Shown: positions 7,682 to 16,429 of the stretch, piece by piece
Position numbering within the stretch: the first letter of the stretch is position 1
Layout of the letters: every line of letters starts with the position of its first letter
From: Lachnospiraceae bacterium MD335
GTDB taxonomy: Bacteria > Bacillota > Clostridia > Lachnospirales > Lachnospiraceae
Assembly: GCA_000403335.2 (NCBI GenBank)
Contig: KE159634.1
Span: 1-32,123, forward strand
DNA: 32,123 nt
Direction: 5' to 3'
The notes under the pieces: model-generated
Told to the model about the DNA's origin: nothing
Seen by the model: only the letters and a program-made list of their open reading frames with translations
Databases searched by the model: none
Made by a program: the position numbers and the translations under genes

Positions 7682-8272
7682 AGCGTAAAGGAAGCGGCAG
7701 GCGGAAGGGACACCGACGGCATCCTGCAGAAGAACCCGTTCCGGTACAGATGTTATTATTATGACACGGAAACAGGGTTCTACTACCTGAATTCGAGGTA
7801 CTATGATCCGCAGATACGGAGGTTTATCAGTGCGGACAGCATAACCACAAGCACGGGAGAGGATGTTTTTGGTTATAACCTGTATTCCTACTGCTGGAAT
7901 TCACCTTTGGGAAAAGCCGACCATGACGGTCATGATCCACGGGCGCTAACACTGACCTTGGAAATGTCAACGCTGCTTGCTGCATTTCAAACAGTGCAGG
8001 CGGTAATGGCAGGAGTATCCGTGGGAAGCGTAGCGGTAACAGGTGCGGCAGTTTTTGTAGCTACGGCAGCTACTGTGCATAATGTAGTGATGTGTAAGAA
8101 ACTGGTTGATGCGATAGTTGCTTCGAAAAAGGATAAGAGTAAAAACGAGATTGCCGGCAAAGAAGCAGCCAAGAGAGTCTTGCAGGAATATGGTGAGTAT
8201 GATCCGGACAATACTGGTCCAAAGTCTGATTTTAATCAGCTAAAGAAATTTTTTGATACTCATTTTGAGTAA
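7682..8272 (+). pseudogene. RHS core 3' end with C-terminal module 1 (5'-truncated)
   Basis: The frame encodes the classic end of an RHS core: NPFRYRCYYYDTETGFYYL, NSRYYDPQIRRFISADS, GYNLYSYCWNSPLGKADHDGH. A variable C-terminal module of about 115 residues follows: a hydrophobic Ala/Val segment, then a charged tail ending FFDTHFE. No start codon with a ribosome site exists, and the core upstream is missing, replaced by the relaxase-fragment junction. This looks like a displaced orphan cassette: silent by itself, but able to recombine with a full RHS gene through the shared core. I do not recognise the toxin type, and the short tail may itself be truncated. Confidence 0.8.
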
Positions 8273-8314
8273 ATGTTGGACAGGTTATTTATTTTATGAA
8301 GGGAAACGATAAGC

Positions 8315-8890
8315 ATGAAAGTGTATTTACTCCAGCACAAATATGAATATGAAATATATGAAGGTATAATGACAACTAATGCAGAACTTATCGGGATATA
8401 CAGTTCACGGCAGAATGCGGAGGCGGTGAAAGAACGGTACAAGAGTAAAAACGGCTTTAATCGGTTTCCGGAAAGCTGTTTTCTCATCAATGAATATGTC
8501 TTGAATGAGGATCATTGGACGGAAGGGTTTATTACTTTGGAAAATGCAAAAAGGAAGGTAAGATATGACATTCCCAAAAGGTTTGAAAAAAAGCCTGTTA
8601 GGAAAAAATGCAGTAAAGAAACCTTGATAGACAATAAAGTATATATACTTTGGCATTATTATGAGTATGATATAGATGGTTTAGATTTGAATTTAGATGC
8701 AATAAAAGCCATTGGAATATATAGTTCGAAGCAGAAAGCGGAGGAGGTGAAAGAACGATTAAAACCCAAGCCGGGGTATAGCAAGTATCCTGAAGACTGT
8801 TTTTATATTGACAGATACAGGTTAAATGAAGATCACTGGACGGAGGGTTTTATCACATGGGATAGTGAAACGGATAGCTGGATTGAGTAA
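8315..8890 (+). CDS. Tandem-duplicated DUF7336-like protein, candidate immunity protein
   Basis: Protein of 191 residues built from two copies of one about 75-residue domain (residues 1-76 and 108-186). Each has the order VYxL-H-YEY, IGIYSSxQxAExVKER, a YPE-CF block, and NEDHWTEGFIT. The pattern recalls the DUF7336 family by memory; that name needs a profile search. AAGGGA lies upstream of the ATG. It follows the RHS C-terminal module by 42 bases, the usual place for the cognate immunity gene, so protection against module 1 is inferred. It is complete, while the toxin cassette around it is broken. Confidence 0.65.
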   Translation: MKVYLLQHKYEYEIYEGIMTTNAELIGIYSSRQNAEAVKERYKSKNGFNRFPESCFLINEYVLNEDHWTEGFITLENAKRKVRYDIPKRFEKKPVRKKCSKETLIDNKVYILWHYYEYDIDGLDLNLDAIKAIGIYSSKQKAEEVKERLKPKPGYSKYPEDCFYIDRYRLNEDHWTEGFITWDSETDSWIE

Positions 8891-8918
8891 TTTAATAACC
8901 TGGCTGTGGTTGGTACAG

Positions 8919-9723
8919 GCGAAAAATAGGCACGACAACATATAGACGAGGCGTTTATAAGATTGAATGATTTGAAAGCGGTATATGACAAGAATCACTC
9001 GTTAGACAGTGACTCGGACGTATACCGCTGTGTCATACCCTGTATCGAACGGCTGCGGGGTAGACACAGGTTATAACCTATATTCTTACTGTAATAACAG
9101 TCCATTAAATAAGTCAGCGACGGTCATTTCCCGAAATTAAGTGAAATACTTACAGGCATAGCAATAGTAGCCTTTATCGTAGCGGTAGGAATACTGACAG
9201 CAGGAACAGGAGGTCTTGGAGGCGGTGCATTGGCACTTGTCGGTGGCGGTATGCTGGGAAGTGGAGTAGCTGCAGCTGCGGCTACAAACGCAGCAATGGT
9301 TGGAGTGGGAGCTACATGTGCTGCTTCAGCCGCCAGTATGATGGAGTCATCGGGGAATAATGGATATAATAGAAGCGGTTCAGATAATTCGAAATCATAT
9401 AAAAAGTATGAATCCAAAGAGATAGAACGGAAATATGGATTAAAGAAAGGGAAATTTCATAGAGAGGTAAGGCCGAATATTTTGTCAGAAGTAACACAGA
9501 AGAATTCTCCGTATAAAAATTAACATATGAAGAAGCTAGGGGATTGGAACAGACAGCGATGCTGTATTATCATACATTACATACGGCAAAAGGTCTAAAT
9601 AAAATTAATGGGATAAGTCCTAAAAACAAATTAGCAGAAACATATATAGCAGCAGCTAAGGGTATTGCGGGGTATGTAACAAACCAAATATCTAATGAAA
9701 TATTAGACTGGATGGATAAGTAA
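8919..9723 (+). pseudogene. RHS fragment with internal deletion and frameshifted C-terminal module 2
   Basis: Three pieces in register but in different frames. First comes an RHS linker (IDEAFIRLNDLKAVYDKN through CIERLRG, about 8945-9060) with stop codons. Next comes the core end GYNLYSYCNNSPLNKS (about 9070-9116), joined directly so that the intervening core is missing. Then, after a one-base loss near 9117, comes DGHFPKLSEIL followed by a Gly/Ala-rich membrane-like stretch and a charged tail through KNSPYKN. Restoring one base near 9520 continues as LTYEEARGLEQTAMLYYHTL to a stop at 9721-9723. It is a relic of a toxin cassette. The ending resembles C-termini seen in polymorphic toxins, but I cannot assign an activity. 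Confidence 0.7.
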
Positions 9724-9730
9724 TAAATAA

Positions 9731-9889
9731 GGGATGAGTTTATATAAATAACATGGTTCTTTCTGATGTTTGGGTAACTCCGTTATTCTCGTTTGGCTTT
9801 ACTAAGCCAATTTGGTGGCTTGTGACAAATCTCAAGAATATGCGGATACCCAAAGTGCAGAAAGAACCAATAACATATTGACTCATCCC
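9731..9889. repeat. 159-bp imperfect palindrome, MITE-like
   Basis: GGGATGAGT at 9731-9739 is matched by ACTCATCCC at 9881-9889. Further arms pair inside it: GGTTCTTTCTG with CAGAAAGAACC, then TTTGGGTA with TACCCAAA. A small perfect hairpin TTGGCTT/AAGCCAA sits near the centre. No coding capacity is evident. Length, termini and internal fold fit a miniature inverted-repeat element; a structured RNA is the alternative. It separates RHS module 2 from the next immunity-like gene. Confidence 0.65.
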
Positions 9890-9938
9890 ATCACTTAAAA
9901 GATTGGAATTAATACATTTTAGAAAGGAACGTGATAAT

Positions 9939-10769
9939 ATGGGAACATGGGGACCGGGACTGTACCAAAATGATGTAAGTGATGACATAAAGCTGGGCTT
10001 TATAGACAAATGCAAAAGGGGACATACCATAGAGGAAGCGACAGAAATATTCATAAAAGAGTATGCAGACGAACTGGAAGATGAAGAAGGTGCACCCAAT
10101 TTTTGGTTTGCCCTTGCAGACATTCAATGGAAGTATGGGAAACTTCTGCCAAAAGTAAGAGAAAACGCATTGTATCATATAGAAAACATATTAAAAAATA
10201 AGACCTATAATGAGTTTGACAAAAGCGACGCAAAAAAGAGGAAAAAGGTGTTGGAAGATCTCAGGGAGAAGCTTAATTCGCCAATGCCGCCGGAGAAAAA
10301 AATCAGTCAGTACAAACTTTATAAATGTGAGTGGAAGATAGGGGATACTTATGCATATCCTCTTAATTCAGAAATATGGAAAAACAATCAATTTTATGGA
10401 CAATATTTAATTATGCAAAAAATAAGGGAATTAGATTGGGGTCCCGGACATATTGTTCCTGTTGTAAGAATTAAAATAACAAAAGATAAAGAAATACCTG
10501 CCCAAAAAGAAGAAATAGAGATATTGCCAAATGTACCAACATTTATAATGCGAGGGGAAAATTTATATTATTATATGATAGCGTTAGGAAATACATCCAA
10601 AAGAATAATACCTAAAAAGCTTATATATATGGGAAACCATAACATTTTTAAAAGTCCGGACAATGAGGAAATAGTGGACTTTAAAAATATGTTTGTATAT
10701 TCAGAATGGAAATATTTTGATAAATACATTATGCACTATCTTAGAGAAATAAAGTATGAAGTCTATTAA
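9939..10769 (+). CDS. DUF4259-like protein, candidate immunity protein
   Basis: The protein, 276 residues from this ATG, opens with MGTWGPGLYQNDVSDDIK, the signature of the DUF4259 family (MGTWG-G-YDND-type start) often found beside polymorphic toxins. A helical region follows (to about residue 125), then a second domain rich in beta strands with an ILPNVPTF block. The ATG at 9939 has AAAGGA nine bases upstream; the earlier in-frame TTG at 9903 has none. It lies between two RHS fragments, so an immunity role is inferred from context. The following RHS core fragment begins directly after its stop. AT-rich codon use contrasts with the GC-richer RHS relic behind it, consistent with separate acquisition. 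Confidence 0.65.
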   Translation: MGTWGPGLYQNDVSDDIKLGFIDKCKRGHTIEEATEIFIKEYADELEDEEGAPNFWFALADIQWKYGKLLPKVRENALYHIENILKNKTYNEFDKSDAKKRKKVLEDLREKLNSPMPPEKKISQYKLYKCEWKIGDTYAYPLNSEIWKNNQFYGQYLIMQKIRELDWGPGHIVPVVRIKITKDKEIPAQKEEIEILPNVPTFIMRGENLYYYMIALGNTSKRIIPKKLIYMGNHNIFKSPDNEEIVDFKNMFVYSEWKYFDKYIMHYLREIKYEVY

Positions 10770-11909
10770 AGATCACCTGAAGCTAAAAATTACGATTTTC
10801 TATGTGCGGCAATACCACCCGCAGCGGATGAGGACGGACTGGGGCTGTATGTCATACCTGTAAACGATGCAGCGCTTAAAAGCAAATACCCCTTCAAACT
10901 CACGGACAAAAGCGGCTCCATATGCAGATACTTTGACAAAATGGGCAGACTTGCCCTAATCACCGATTCCAACCAGTATGAAAACGGAAAAAACAGCAGC
11001 GCCAAAGAGAAAAACCGTATACAGATTACATATGAAGACGCAGGTACAAAAGCAGGGACAACAGCATACGACGAAGCGCTTACAAAGTTTAATGAACTAA
11101 AAGCCGCATACGATAAAAACCTGTCACTGGACGAATGTACCAAAGTATACCAAAATGTGATACCATATATAGAGAGACTGCGGGGAGACCTTTACGCCGT
11201 GTCGGATTATAATACGGGGAAGAAGGTATATGAGGCATATACCGCGGTCGAAACGGCATAAGACTCCGCCTCCTATCCAACCAAAAGAGCGCAGGCAAAA
11301 AAAGCAGTCGAAGCCGTGACGCAGGCCAAAAGCAATGCCATAAACCTAAAGTCAGAATCCGCAAAGCGGATAAAATCCATCACCGACGCAGTCGGAAACA
11401 CGGCGGTTTTCAGCTATGACGCAGACGGCAGAATCAGCGCCATCACGGACCCGTCGGCGCCAAACGGCGGAAATTATAATAAAAATGCATCGGCAAAACA
11501 CACATACCGGTACACAGGTGCAAACTTAACAGGCATCACCTACAACAGCGGGAAAACAGCATCCTATTCCTACGACGGAAACAGAAACATGACACAGATG
11601 CGCGACCACGCAGGTTACAGCGTAAACCTTTCATATAATGCCCAAAACCGCGTCATCCAGGTATCAGAAACAGGAAGCAGCAATACAGCCGGACAAAAAT
11701 ACACCATAACCTACCACTCCGACAACACAAACGAATTCCGGTTCAGCGGTGCAAACGATGTCTATGGGGACAGTGATGACGTCATCAACACCTGTGTTTT
11801 TGACGAAAAAGGAGGGTACTATGACAGCGACGGGACCATCCTCAAGATAAGCTATAGAAAGTATTATTTGAGGATGCCATTAGAGAAAGAGTATTTAAAG
11901 ATTGCGTAG
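10770..11909 (+). pseudogene. RHS/YD-repeat core fragment with nonsense codon
   Basis: A single frame from 10770 encodes RHS N-core sequence: FKLTDKSGSICRYFDKMGRL, a helical insert KFNELKAAYDKN to YIERLRGDL, then YD repeats such as ITDAVGNTAVFSYDADGRI, TYRYTGANLTGITYNSGK, ASYSYDGNRNMTQMRDHAG. TAA at 11259-11261 interrupts it in frame. The YD pattern stops after GDSDDVINTCVFDEKG, and unrelated codons run to a stop at 11909. There is no start signal. It is another displaced core remnant. The insert is a second copy of the linker at 8945-9060, showing that both derive from one RHS family. Confidence 0.8.
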
Positions 11910-12002
11910 GTGCTGTTTTGTGTATCACGAACTAATTGATAAACATTAGAATTTAATTTAATGATTTTTAAAGGAATCATAACTATTAGGAGCGTAATAT
12001 CT

Positions 12003-12347
12003 ATGAGAATGGAACACTTATTAATTGAAGGATTTTGTGATGGAAGGAAAACAGATATGAAATGTCCTTGTAAAGGCAGCCTGGAATGGGGGGTACATTG
12101 TATAAAATGTTCGAAGTTTAGCTATACATTTTGCCCGAATGAAATTGCACTATCAGATGCGAATGGAGTGGTTCAAAAATGGATTGGATTTGGTGGCGAG
12201 ATGGAACCTTGTGATTGGGACAAAAGAGAGAAGTATATTGCTGTTTGGAATAAGATATGTAAGAAAAAGATTACAGAAGCCTTTACTGATTTTATGGAAC
12301 GAAAACAAAAAATAATGAAGCGAATAACAAAAAATACTAAAATGTGA
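12003..12347 (+). CDS. Cys-rich hypothetical protein, possible orphan immunity gene
   Basis: Protein of 114 residues from the ATG at 12003 (AGGAG at about 11989-11993; the earlier in-frame ATG at 11961 lacks a site). The first half holds CPCKG, then CIKC and FCPN, which could form a zinc-binding knuckle. The C-terminal half is a Lys-rich helix. I do not recognise the family. Position directly after an RHS fragment suggests an immunity or accessory gene left from a lost cassette. Confidence 0.5.
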   Translation: MRMEHLLIEGFCDGRKTDMKCPCKGSLEWGVHCIKCSKFSYTFCPNEIALSDANGVVQKWIGFGGEMEPCDWDKREKYIAVWNKICKKKITEAFTDFMERKQKIMKRITKNTKM

Positions 12348-12524
12348 GCGGAAACAGGCTATATAGAATTCGTATTTACAGTGTAAATCATAGAAATGAT
12401 TTTGCTATTTAAATATATCTATAAAGTTAGACTGATTTTTGTGATTAAGTAAAATAGATAAAAATAAGTTGTTTGAATGTATATTGAGAATTCGAATTTG
12501 GCGACCAAAGGGGGAGTGTATTTC

Positions 12525-13131
12525 ATGGAGCATATATTCGGAAGAACGAGAAAAATTTTAGAATTATCCCGAAAAGCTGAAGAAATATTTGGAAAAGCAA
12601 AAATAAGAGAGGCGCTTATGAAAGAAAAAGATATGTATGATACATTAAACCATTTACTAAATGAAAAAATATCGTATATTACACGGGCGGTAAATATGCT
12701 GTGTTTGGGAATCGGGGACTGTATTACAACATTGGACACGAAAGGAAACATGGTTGAAAAAGTGTTATATCTCTGCATATACAGTCTGAATGGAGAATTA
12801 CAAACAGAAAGAAATATTGCTGGCTTCATCAGATTTTTATGTGCCCAATAGTACCATAACGGATGAAACAAATTTCGAATGGGATATAAAGGGAAATAAT
12901 CTGCTTGATGAAAAACTTAAAATTTGGTTTAATGGAAGCCCGCTTTATGTTAAGGAATGTAAAATAAGTGTATGGGGAAATCTGCTGATAAGGTTTTCTA
13001 ATAATGATTTCTTGGAAATTTTCGTTGATACATCAGATTATGTAAAGTGTTGGATACTTTCTGATTTTCAGAAAAAAGAGGAATGGATAGTTACCGGATT
13101 AGGTTATGAATTTCAATGTCCGGAAGATTGA
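12525..13131 (+). pseudogene. Frameshifted immunity-like gene
   Basis: GGGGGAG precedes the ATG at 12525 (MEHIFGRTRKILELSRK). The frame runs well to about 12772 and then drifts. Sense is recovered by two single-base corrections. One near 12774 gives LLHIQSEWRITNR, and one near 12803 gives KEILLASSDFYVPNS and the long remainder to 13131 with FEWDI, CKISVWGNLLIRFSNND and FLEIFVDTSD. The combined protein would be about 200 residues. The pattern (small acidic protein, beta-rich, in an RHS graveyard) suggests a dead immunity gene. Two separate short ORFs are less likely because neither part looks complete. Confidence 0.6.
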
Positions 13132-13228
13132 AAATGAAATGCGGATGGCATAAAAGAACTATTTGAATTTGATAAAAAAAGGTATTGGATGAATAGAAAC
13201 GAACACACAGAAAGGTAAATTTGAAGAT

Positions 13229-14113
13229 ATGAAAAAGCTGCACTCGCTTGCGTTGGAACAAAAAGAGAATGCAAAACATGGGGAAGCCTCGTTTCCCGTA
13301 CGCCAATATATAACACGGCTGACACCCGATGCTCCGGCGGTCATGCTTCACTGGCATGAGGAGGCGGAACTGACGCTGATTACGGAAGGGGACTGTGTCT
13401 ACCAAATTGATTTGACGGATTATGCAGTGCAAAAAGATGACATTTTATTTGTACCTCCATTGCTGCTGCATTCCATTTCCCGTAGTGCCAGCAGGGAGAT
13501 TTGTTCGGAAACATATGTATTTCATATGAATTTTCTTGGCGGAAATTCCACGGATATTTGTTCGACGCGCTATTTGATGCCGATTTTGAATCAGGAAATT
13601 TCCATGCCGTGTGTGATTACGCCAAAGCATCCCGCATATACTTCTATGCGGAAGATATTTAGTCAGATTACGTCGTTACATAATGAAGAGGTCATCGGAT
13701 ATGAGCTTGCGCTGAAGTCCCTCTTTTTGCAGGCTGTTTTTTTGCTGCTGCAGTACCGCGGGGAGAGTGCATCGGAGGACACGCGTGTTTCTTCCGATAA
13801 GCTTAAACAGGTGCTTGATTATATTGAGCAGCATTATCCGGATGTGATTTCCGTTTCGGAATTGGCGCGGCTTTGTTATTTTAGCGATTATCATTTTATG
13901 CGGTTTTTCAAAAAGCATATGAGCATGACTTGTGTGGAGTATATCAATAATCTCCGGCTGGAAAAGGCGGTAGAGTTGTTTGAGAAAGGAAACGCCTCAA
14001 TTTTAGAGGTCTCCTTGTCTGTGGGTTTTCGTAACCTTTCCTATTTTCACAGGGCATTTAAGAAAAAATACCATATAACGCCGCATTCGTTTATTAAAGA
14101 ATTAAATGGATAA
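13229..14113 (+). CDS. AraC family transcriptional regulator
   Basis: Protein of 294 residues. The N-terminal half is a cupin-type sensing domain (about 20-115) with HWHEEAELTLITEGDCVYQI and DDILFVPPLLLHSI. The C-terminal half (about 190-290) is the AraC/XylS double helix-turn-helix: VSELARLCYFSDYHFMRFFK, then ILEVSLSVGFRNLSYFHRAF with the family's GF-x-SYF signature. It should bind DNA near its target genes in response to a small ligand, which is not predictable here. A weak AAAGG lies about 12 bases ahead of the ATG. It stands alone between the RHS region and a chemotaxis receptor, and may regulate the latter, but no operator was identified. Confidence 0.9.
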   Translation: MKKLHSLALEQKENAKHGEASFPVRQYITRLTPDAPAVMLHWHEEAELTLITEGDCVYQIDLTDYAVQKDDILFVPPLLLHSISRSASREICSETYVFHMNFLGGNSTDICSTRYLMPILNQEISMPCVITPKHPAYTSMRKIFSQITSLHNEEVIGYELALKSLFLQAVFLLLQYRGESASEDTRVSSDKLKQVLDYIEQHYPDVISVSELARLCYFSDYHFMRFFKKHMSMTCVEYINNLRLEKAVELFEKGNASILEVSLSVGFRNLSYFHRAFKKKYHITPHSFIKELNG

Positions 14114-14141
14114 GAATTTTCTGACAATTTTTAAAATGGTG

Positions 14142-14170
14142 TTGAAAAAGCGCGTCATTTCCTGTACAAT
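14142..14170 (+). promoter_or_regulatory. Sigma-A promoter of the chemoreceptor gene
   Basis: TTGAAA (14142-14147), a 17-base spacer and TACAAT (14165-14170) lie about 90 bases ahead of the chemoreceptor ATG. The long leader contains no strong hairpin. Confidence 0.65.
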
Positions 14171-14259
14171 ATAGATAACTGACGAAAACATTTCCTCTTT
14201 TTAACAGCGGTTTTGACAAAATCTATGTAAGGGGGAGTACTGGGGGAAGGAGAATTGAT

Positions 14260-15936
14260 ATGAAAAAGACGATTAGCCAATCTTTGATGACATCCATTTT
14301 AAACGGTATTTCGATACTGTCGTTAATTTTTTTGGTGACTTCTTTATTTTCTTACGGAAGCATGAGCAGCCAGCTCAGTAATGCAAATGAGGAGCGGTTT
14401 AACCTCACTTATAATGCAAACCGTTTTATGAACGGTTCGGCATATCTGACAAATGAGGTGCGTGCGTTTGCAGCGACAGGAATGCAGGAGCATTATGACA
14501 ATTACTGGAATGAAGTCAATAATCTTCAAAACCGCGACAAGGGTGTTGCCGCAATGCAGGAGATTGGCATTACATCTGAGGAACAGAAAATGATTGACGA
14601 TATGTATGCACTTTCCAATCAGCTGGTTCCGCTTGAAGACGAGGCAATGAAAAATGTACTGGAAGGAAAACGTACAGCGGCAATCGAATATGTGTACGGA
14701 GATGAATATAACGATTCTATCACAAAGATTAATGCCTTAAAAGAGCAGTTTTTAGCGGATTTGAATACACGGACCTTGGAGAAAGTGGACGGTTTGGTTC
14801 GGAGAACAAATGAGCTCAGGGTGGAAATGATTGTTGCCCTGGTGATTGTCGGTTTAATGCAGTTGTGCAATATGCTGTTTATTCAGATAAAGGTTCTGCG
14901 TCCGGTGAGAGCAGTAAAAAATCAGATGATGGAGATTTCAAGAGGAAATCTTTCCGCACGGTTTGACTTGACTTCAGATACTTCGGAAATCGGAAGGCTT
15001 GTGGATTCCATTCATGAAACGAAGCGTGAGCTGAAAAAGTATATCAGTGATATTGACGCAAAGCTGACACAGATGGCGCAGGGAAATATGAACCTGAAAA
15101 TTGATAATGATTATCGAGGAGAATTTCTTCCGATACAGACCGCAATGGGGCAGATACTGGATGCGTTAAACGGTGCGCTTTCTAAGATTAATGTAACGAG
15201 CGAGCAGGTATCTGAGGAATCTGACAGAGTAGCGGCAGGTGCGCAGAGTCTCTCAAGCGGTACCGTACAGCAGGCGGCAGCAGTTGAAGAGCTTTCCGCA
15301 AGCATTCAGGAAATCTCCAAGGGTGTTAACAGTACATCCGCAGATGCAGAGGATGCCCGCAAAGCTTCGATGGGAGCAATGACACACCTGATGATTTGCA
15401 ATGAAAAGATGGAGGCGCTGAAAACGGCAATTGATGATATTTCGACGTCGTCGCGTCAGATTGGCGGCATTACTAAGGCAATTGAGGATATTTCATTCCA
15501 AACAAATATTCTTGCGCTGAATGCATCAGTGGAAGCGGCACGCGCAGGCGAGGCAGGAAAGGGCTTTGCGGTCGTGGCAGATGAAGTGCAGAGTTTGGCA
15601 AATAAGAGCTCGGAATCGGCAAAGAATATTGCGGAATTGATTGAAAATTCGATTAAGCAGGTGCAAAGCGGGGCTTCTTTATCTGTTGATACAATGGAGG
15701 CGCTGACACATGTAATTGCAGGCGGACAGCAGTCAACGGAAATGGTTGAGCGGATTGCAGAATCGGCAATGCAGCAGGCGCAGTCTTTGGAACAGGTGAC
15801 GGAAGGAATGCGTCAGATTTCCGACGTGGTGCAGACCAATGCGGCAACAGCACAGGAATCGGCAGCATCGGCGGAGGAGCTGCAAAACCGTGCAAAGGAT
15901 TTGAAGGCTTCCGTTCAGAAGTTCCGGCTGCGATAG
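14260..15936 (+). CDS. Methyl-accepting chemotaxis protein
   Basis: Chemoreceptor of 558 residues. A short cytoplasmic start is followed by a first membrane helix (about 13-33), an extracytoplasmic helical ligand domain (about 34-188, four-helix-bundle type), a second membrane helix (about 190-211), HAMP (about 212-265), and the cytoplasmic coiled-coil signalling domain. The kinase-contact hairpin is clear around residue 405-440: [36 protein letters not shown]. Gln/Glu-rich methylation stretches flank it ([19 protein letters not shown] and the Ala/Glu-rich end). GGAAGGAG lies seven bases before the ATG. It should report a solute to CheA/CheW, whose genes are not in the window. The ligand is unknown. 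Confidence 0.95.
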   Translation: MKKTISQSLMTSILNGISILSLIFLVTSLFSYGSMSSQLSNANEERFNLTYNANRFMNGSAYLTNEVRAFAATGMQEHYDNYWNEVNNLQNRDKGVAAMQEIGITSEEQKMIDDMYALSNQLVPLEDEAMKNVLEGKRTAAIEYVYGDEYNDSITKINALKEQFLADLNTRTLEKVDGLVRRTNELRVEMIVALVIVGLMQLCNMLFIQIKVLRPVRAVKNQMMEISRGNLSARFDLTSDTSEIGRLVDSIHETKRELKKYISDIDAKLTQMAQGNMNLKIDNDYRGEFLPIQTAMGQILDALNGALSKINVTSEQVSEESDRVAAGAQSLSSGTVQQAAAVEELSASIQEISKGVNSTSADAEDARKASMGAMTHLMICNEKMEALKTAIDDISTSSRQIGGITKAIEDISFQTNILALNASVEAARAGEAGKGFAVVADEVQSLANKSSESAKNIAELIENSIKQVQSGASLSVDTMEALTHVIAGGQQSTEMVERIAESAMQQAQSLEQVTEGMRQISDVVQTNAATAQESAASAEELQNRAKDLKASVQKFRLR

Positions 15937-15968
15937 TACATAGCAGGACATTTCATGTAACAAAAGGC

Positions 15969-15997
15969 TTGCATTTGGCATAATGTTGTATTACAAT
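15969..15997 (+). promoter_or_regulatory. Promoter of the ribU riboswitch transcript
   Basis: TTGCAT (15969-15974), 17 bases, TACAAT (15992-15997). It ends about 20 bases ahead of the FMN aptamer, the expected spacing. Confidence 0.7.
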
Positions 15998-16018
15998 GAA
16001 AACGTAATTTGATAGAAA

Positions 16019-16152
16019 ATTCTTCGGGGCAGGGTGAAATTCCCTACCGGCGGTAAAGTCCGCGACCTGCTTTTTACATAAAACGATGTGTGAAAGGCGG
16101 CTGATATGGTGCGATTCCATAACCGACAGTAAAGTCTGGATGAGAGAAGAAC
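16019..16152 (+). promoter_or_regulatory. FMN riboswitch (RFN element)
   Basis: The conserved RFN strings are all present: CGGGGCAGGGTGAAATTCCC, TACCGGCGGTAAAGTCCGCG, a variable arm, GCTGATATGGTGCGATTCCA, then ACCGACAGTAAAGTCTGGAT and GAGAAGAA closing with TTCTTC at the start (P1). It binds FMN. With the terminator downstream, it should switch off ribU transcription when FMN is plentiful. Confidence 0.97.
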
Positions 16153-16201
16153 GGTATTTTTGTGCGATGCTTTTGCGTGCAATATTTTATGAATGTATTG
16201 A

Positions 16202-16235
16202 ACCCCCGAATATTATAAAGTATTCGGGGGTTTTT
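16202..16235 (+). terminator. Intrinsic terminator of the FMN riboswitch
   Basis: CCCCCGAATA and TATTCGGGGG form a strong stem with a short A/T loop, followed by T5. It lies about 50 bases after the aptamer and ahead of ribU, so it is the likely expression platform. The intervening 16153-16200 should hold the antiterminator half, which I could not resolve by eye. Confidence 0.9.
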
Positions 16236-16429
16236 ATGCACAGCCCCGTGCAGTGGAAATAAGCCGCTAAGGCGGCGCACGGGTCGCGCGGCGAGTAGGG
16301 GAAGATGGCTCTTTTCTACTCGATTTAGCAAAAGCATTTGCGTCAAAAATACCAAGACAGCTTATTTCAAGAAGAATTTCCTAAAAAATCAATGAAAATA
16401 TCATTTGAAAAGAAAAGGAGATTAAAACA
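16236..16429 (+). promoter_or_regulatory. Structured ribU leader after the terminator
   Basis: Nearly 200 bases separate the terminator from ribU. They hold GCCGC/GCGGC arms (about 16263-16276), a GC-rich run and a second hairpin CGAGTAG/CTACTCG (16292-16298 with 16316-16322). No reading frame is supported. It is unusually long for a plain leader; a second regulatory layer is possible but undemonstrated. Confidence 0.4.

Noticed and set aside
9740-10178. Minus-strand frames opposite the DUF4259-like gene
   Set aside because: No start signals, and low-complexity Ser/Leu/Phe composition typical of antisense of an AT-rich gene.
12477-12851. Complete 124-residue protein
   Set aside because: Its last 25 residues lose sense, and the missing continuation is found in two other frames, so it is treated as part of a frameshifted gene.
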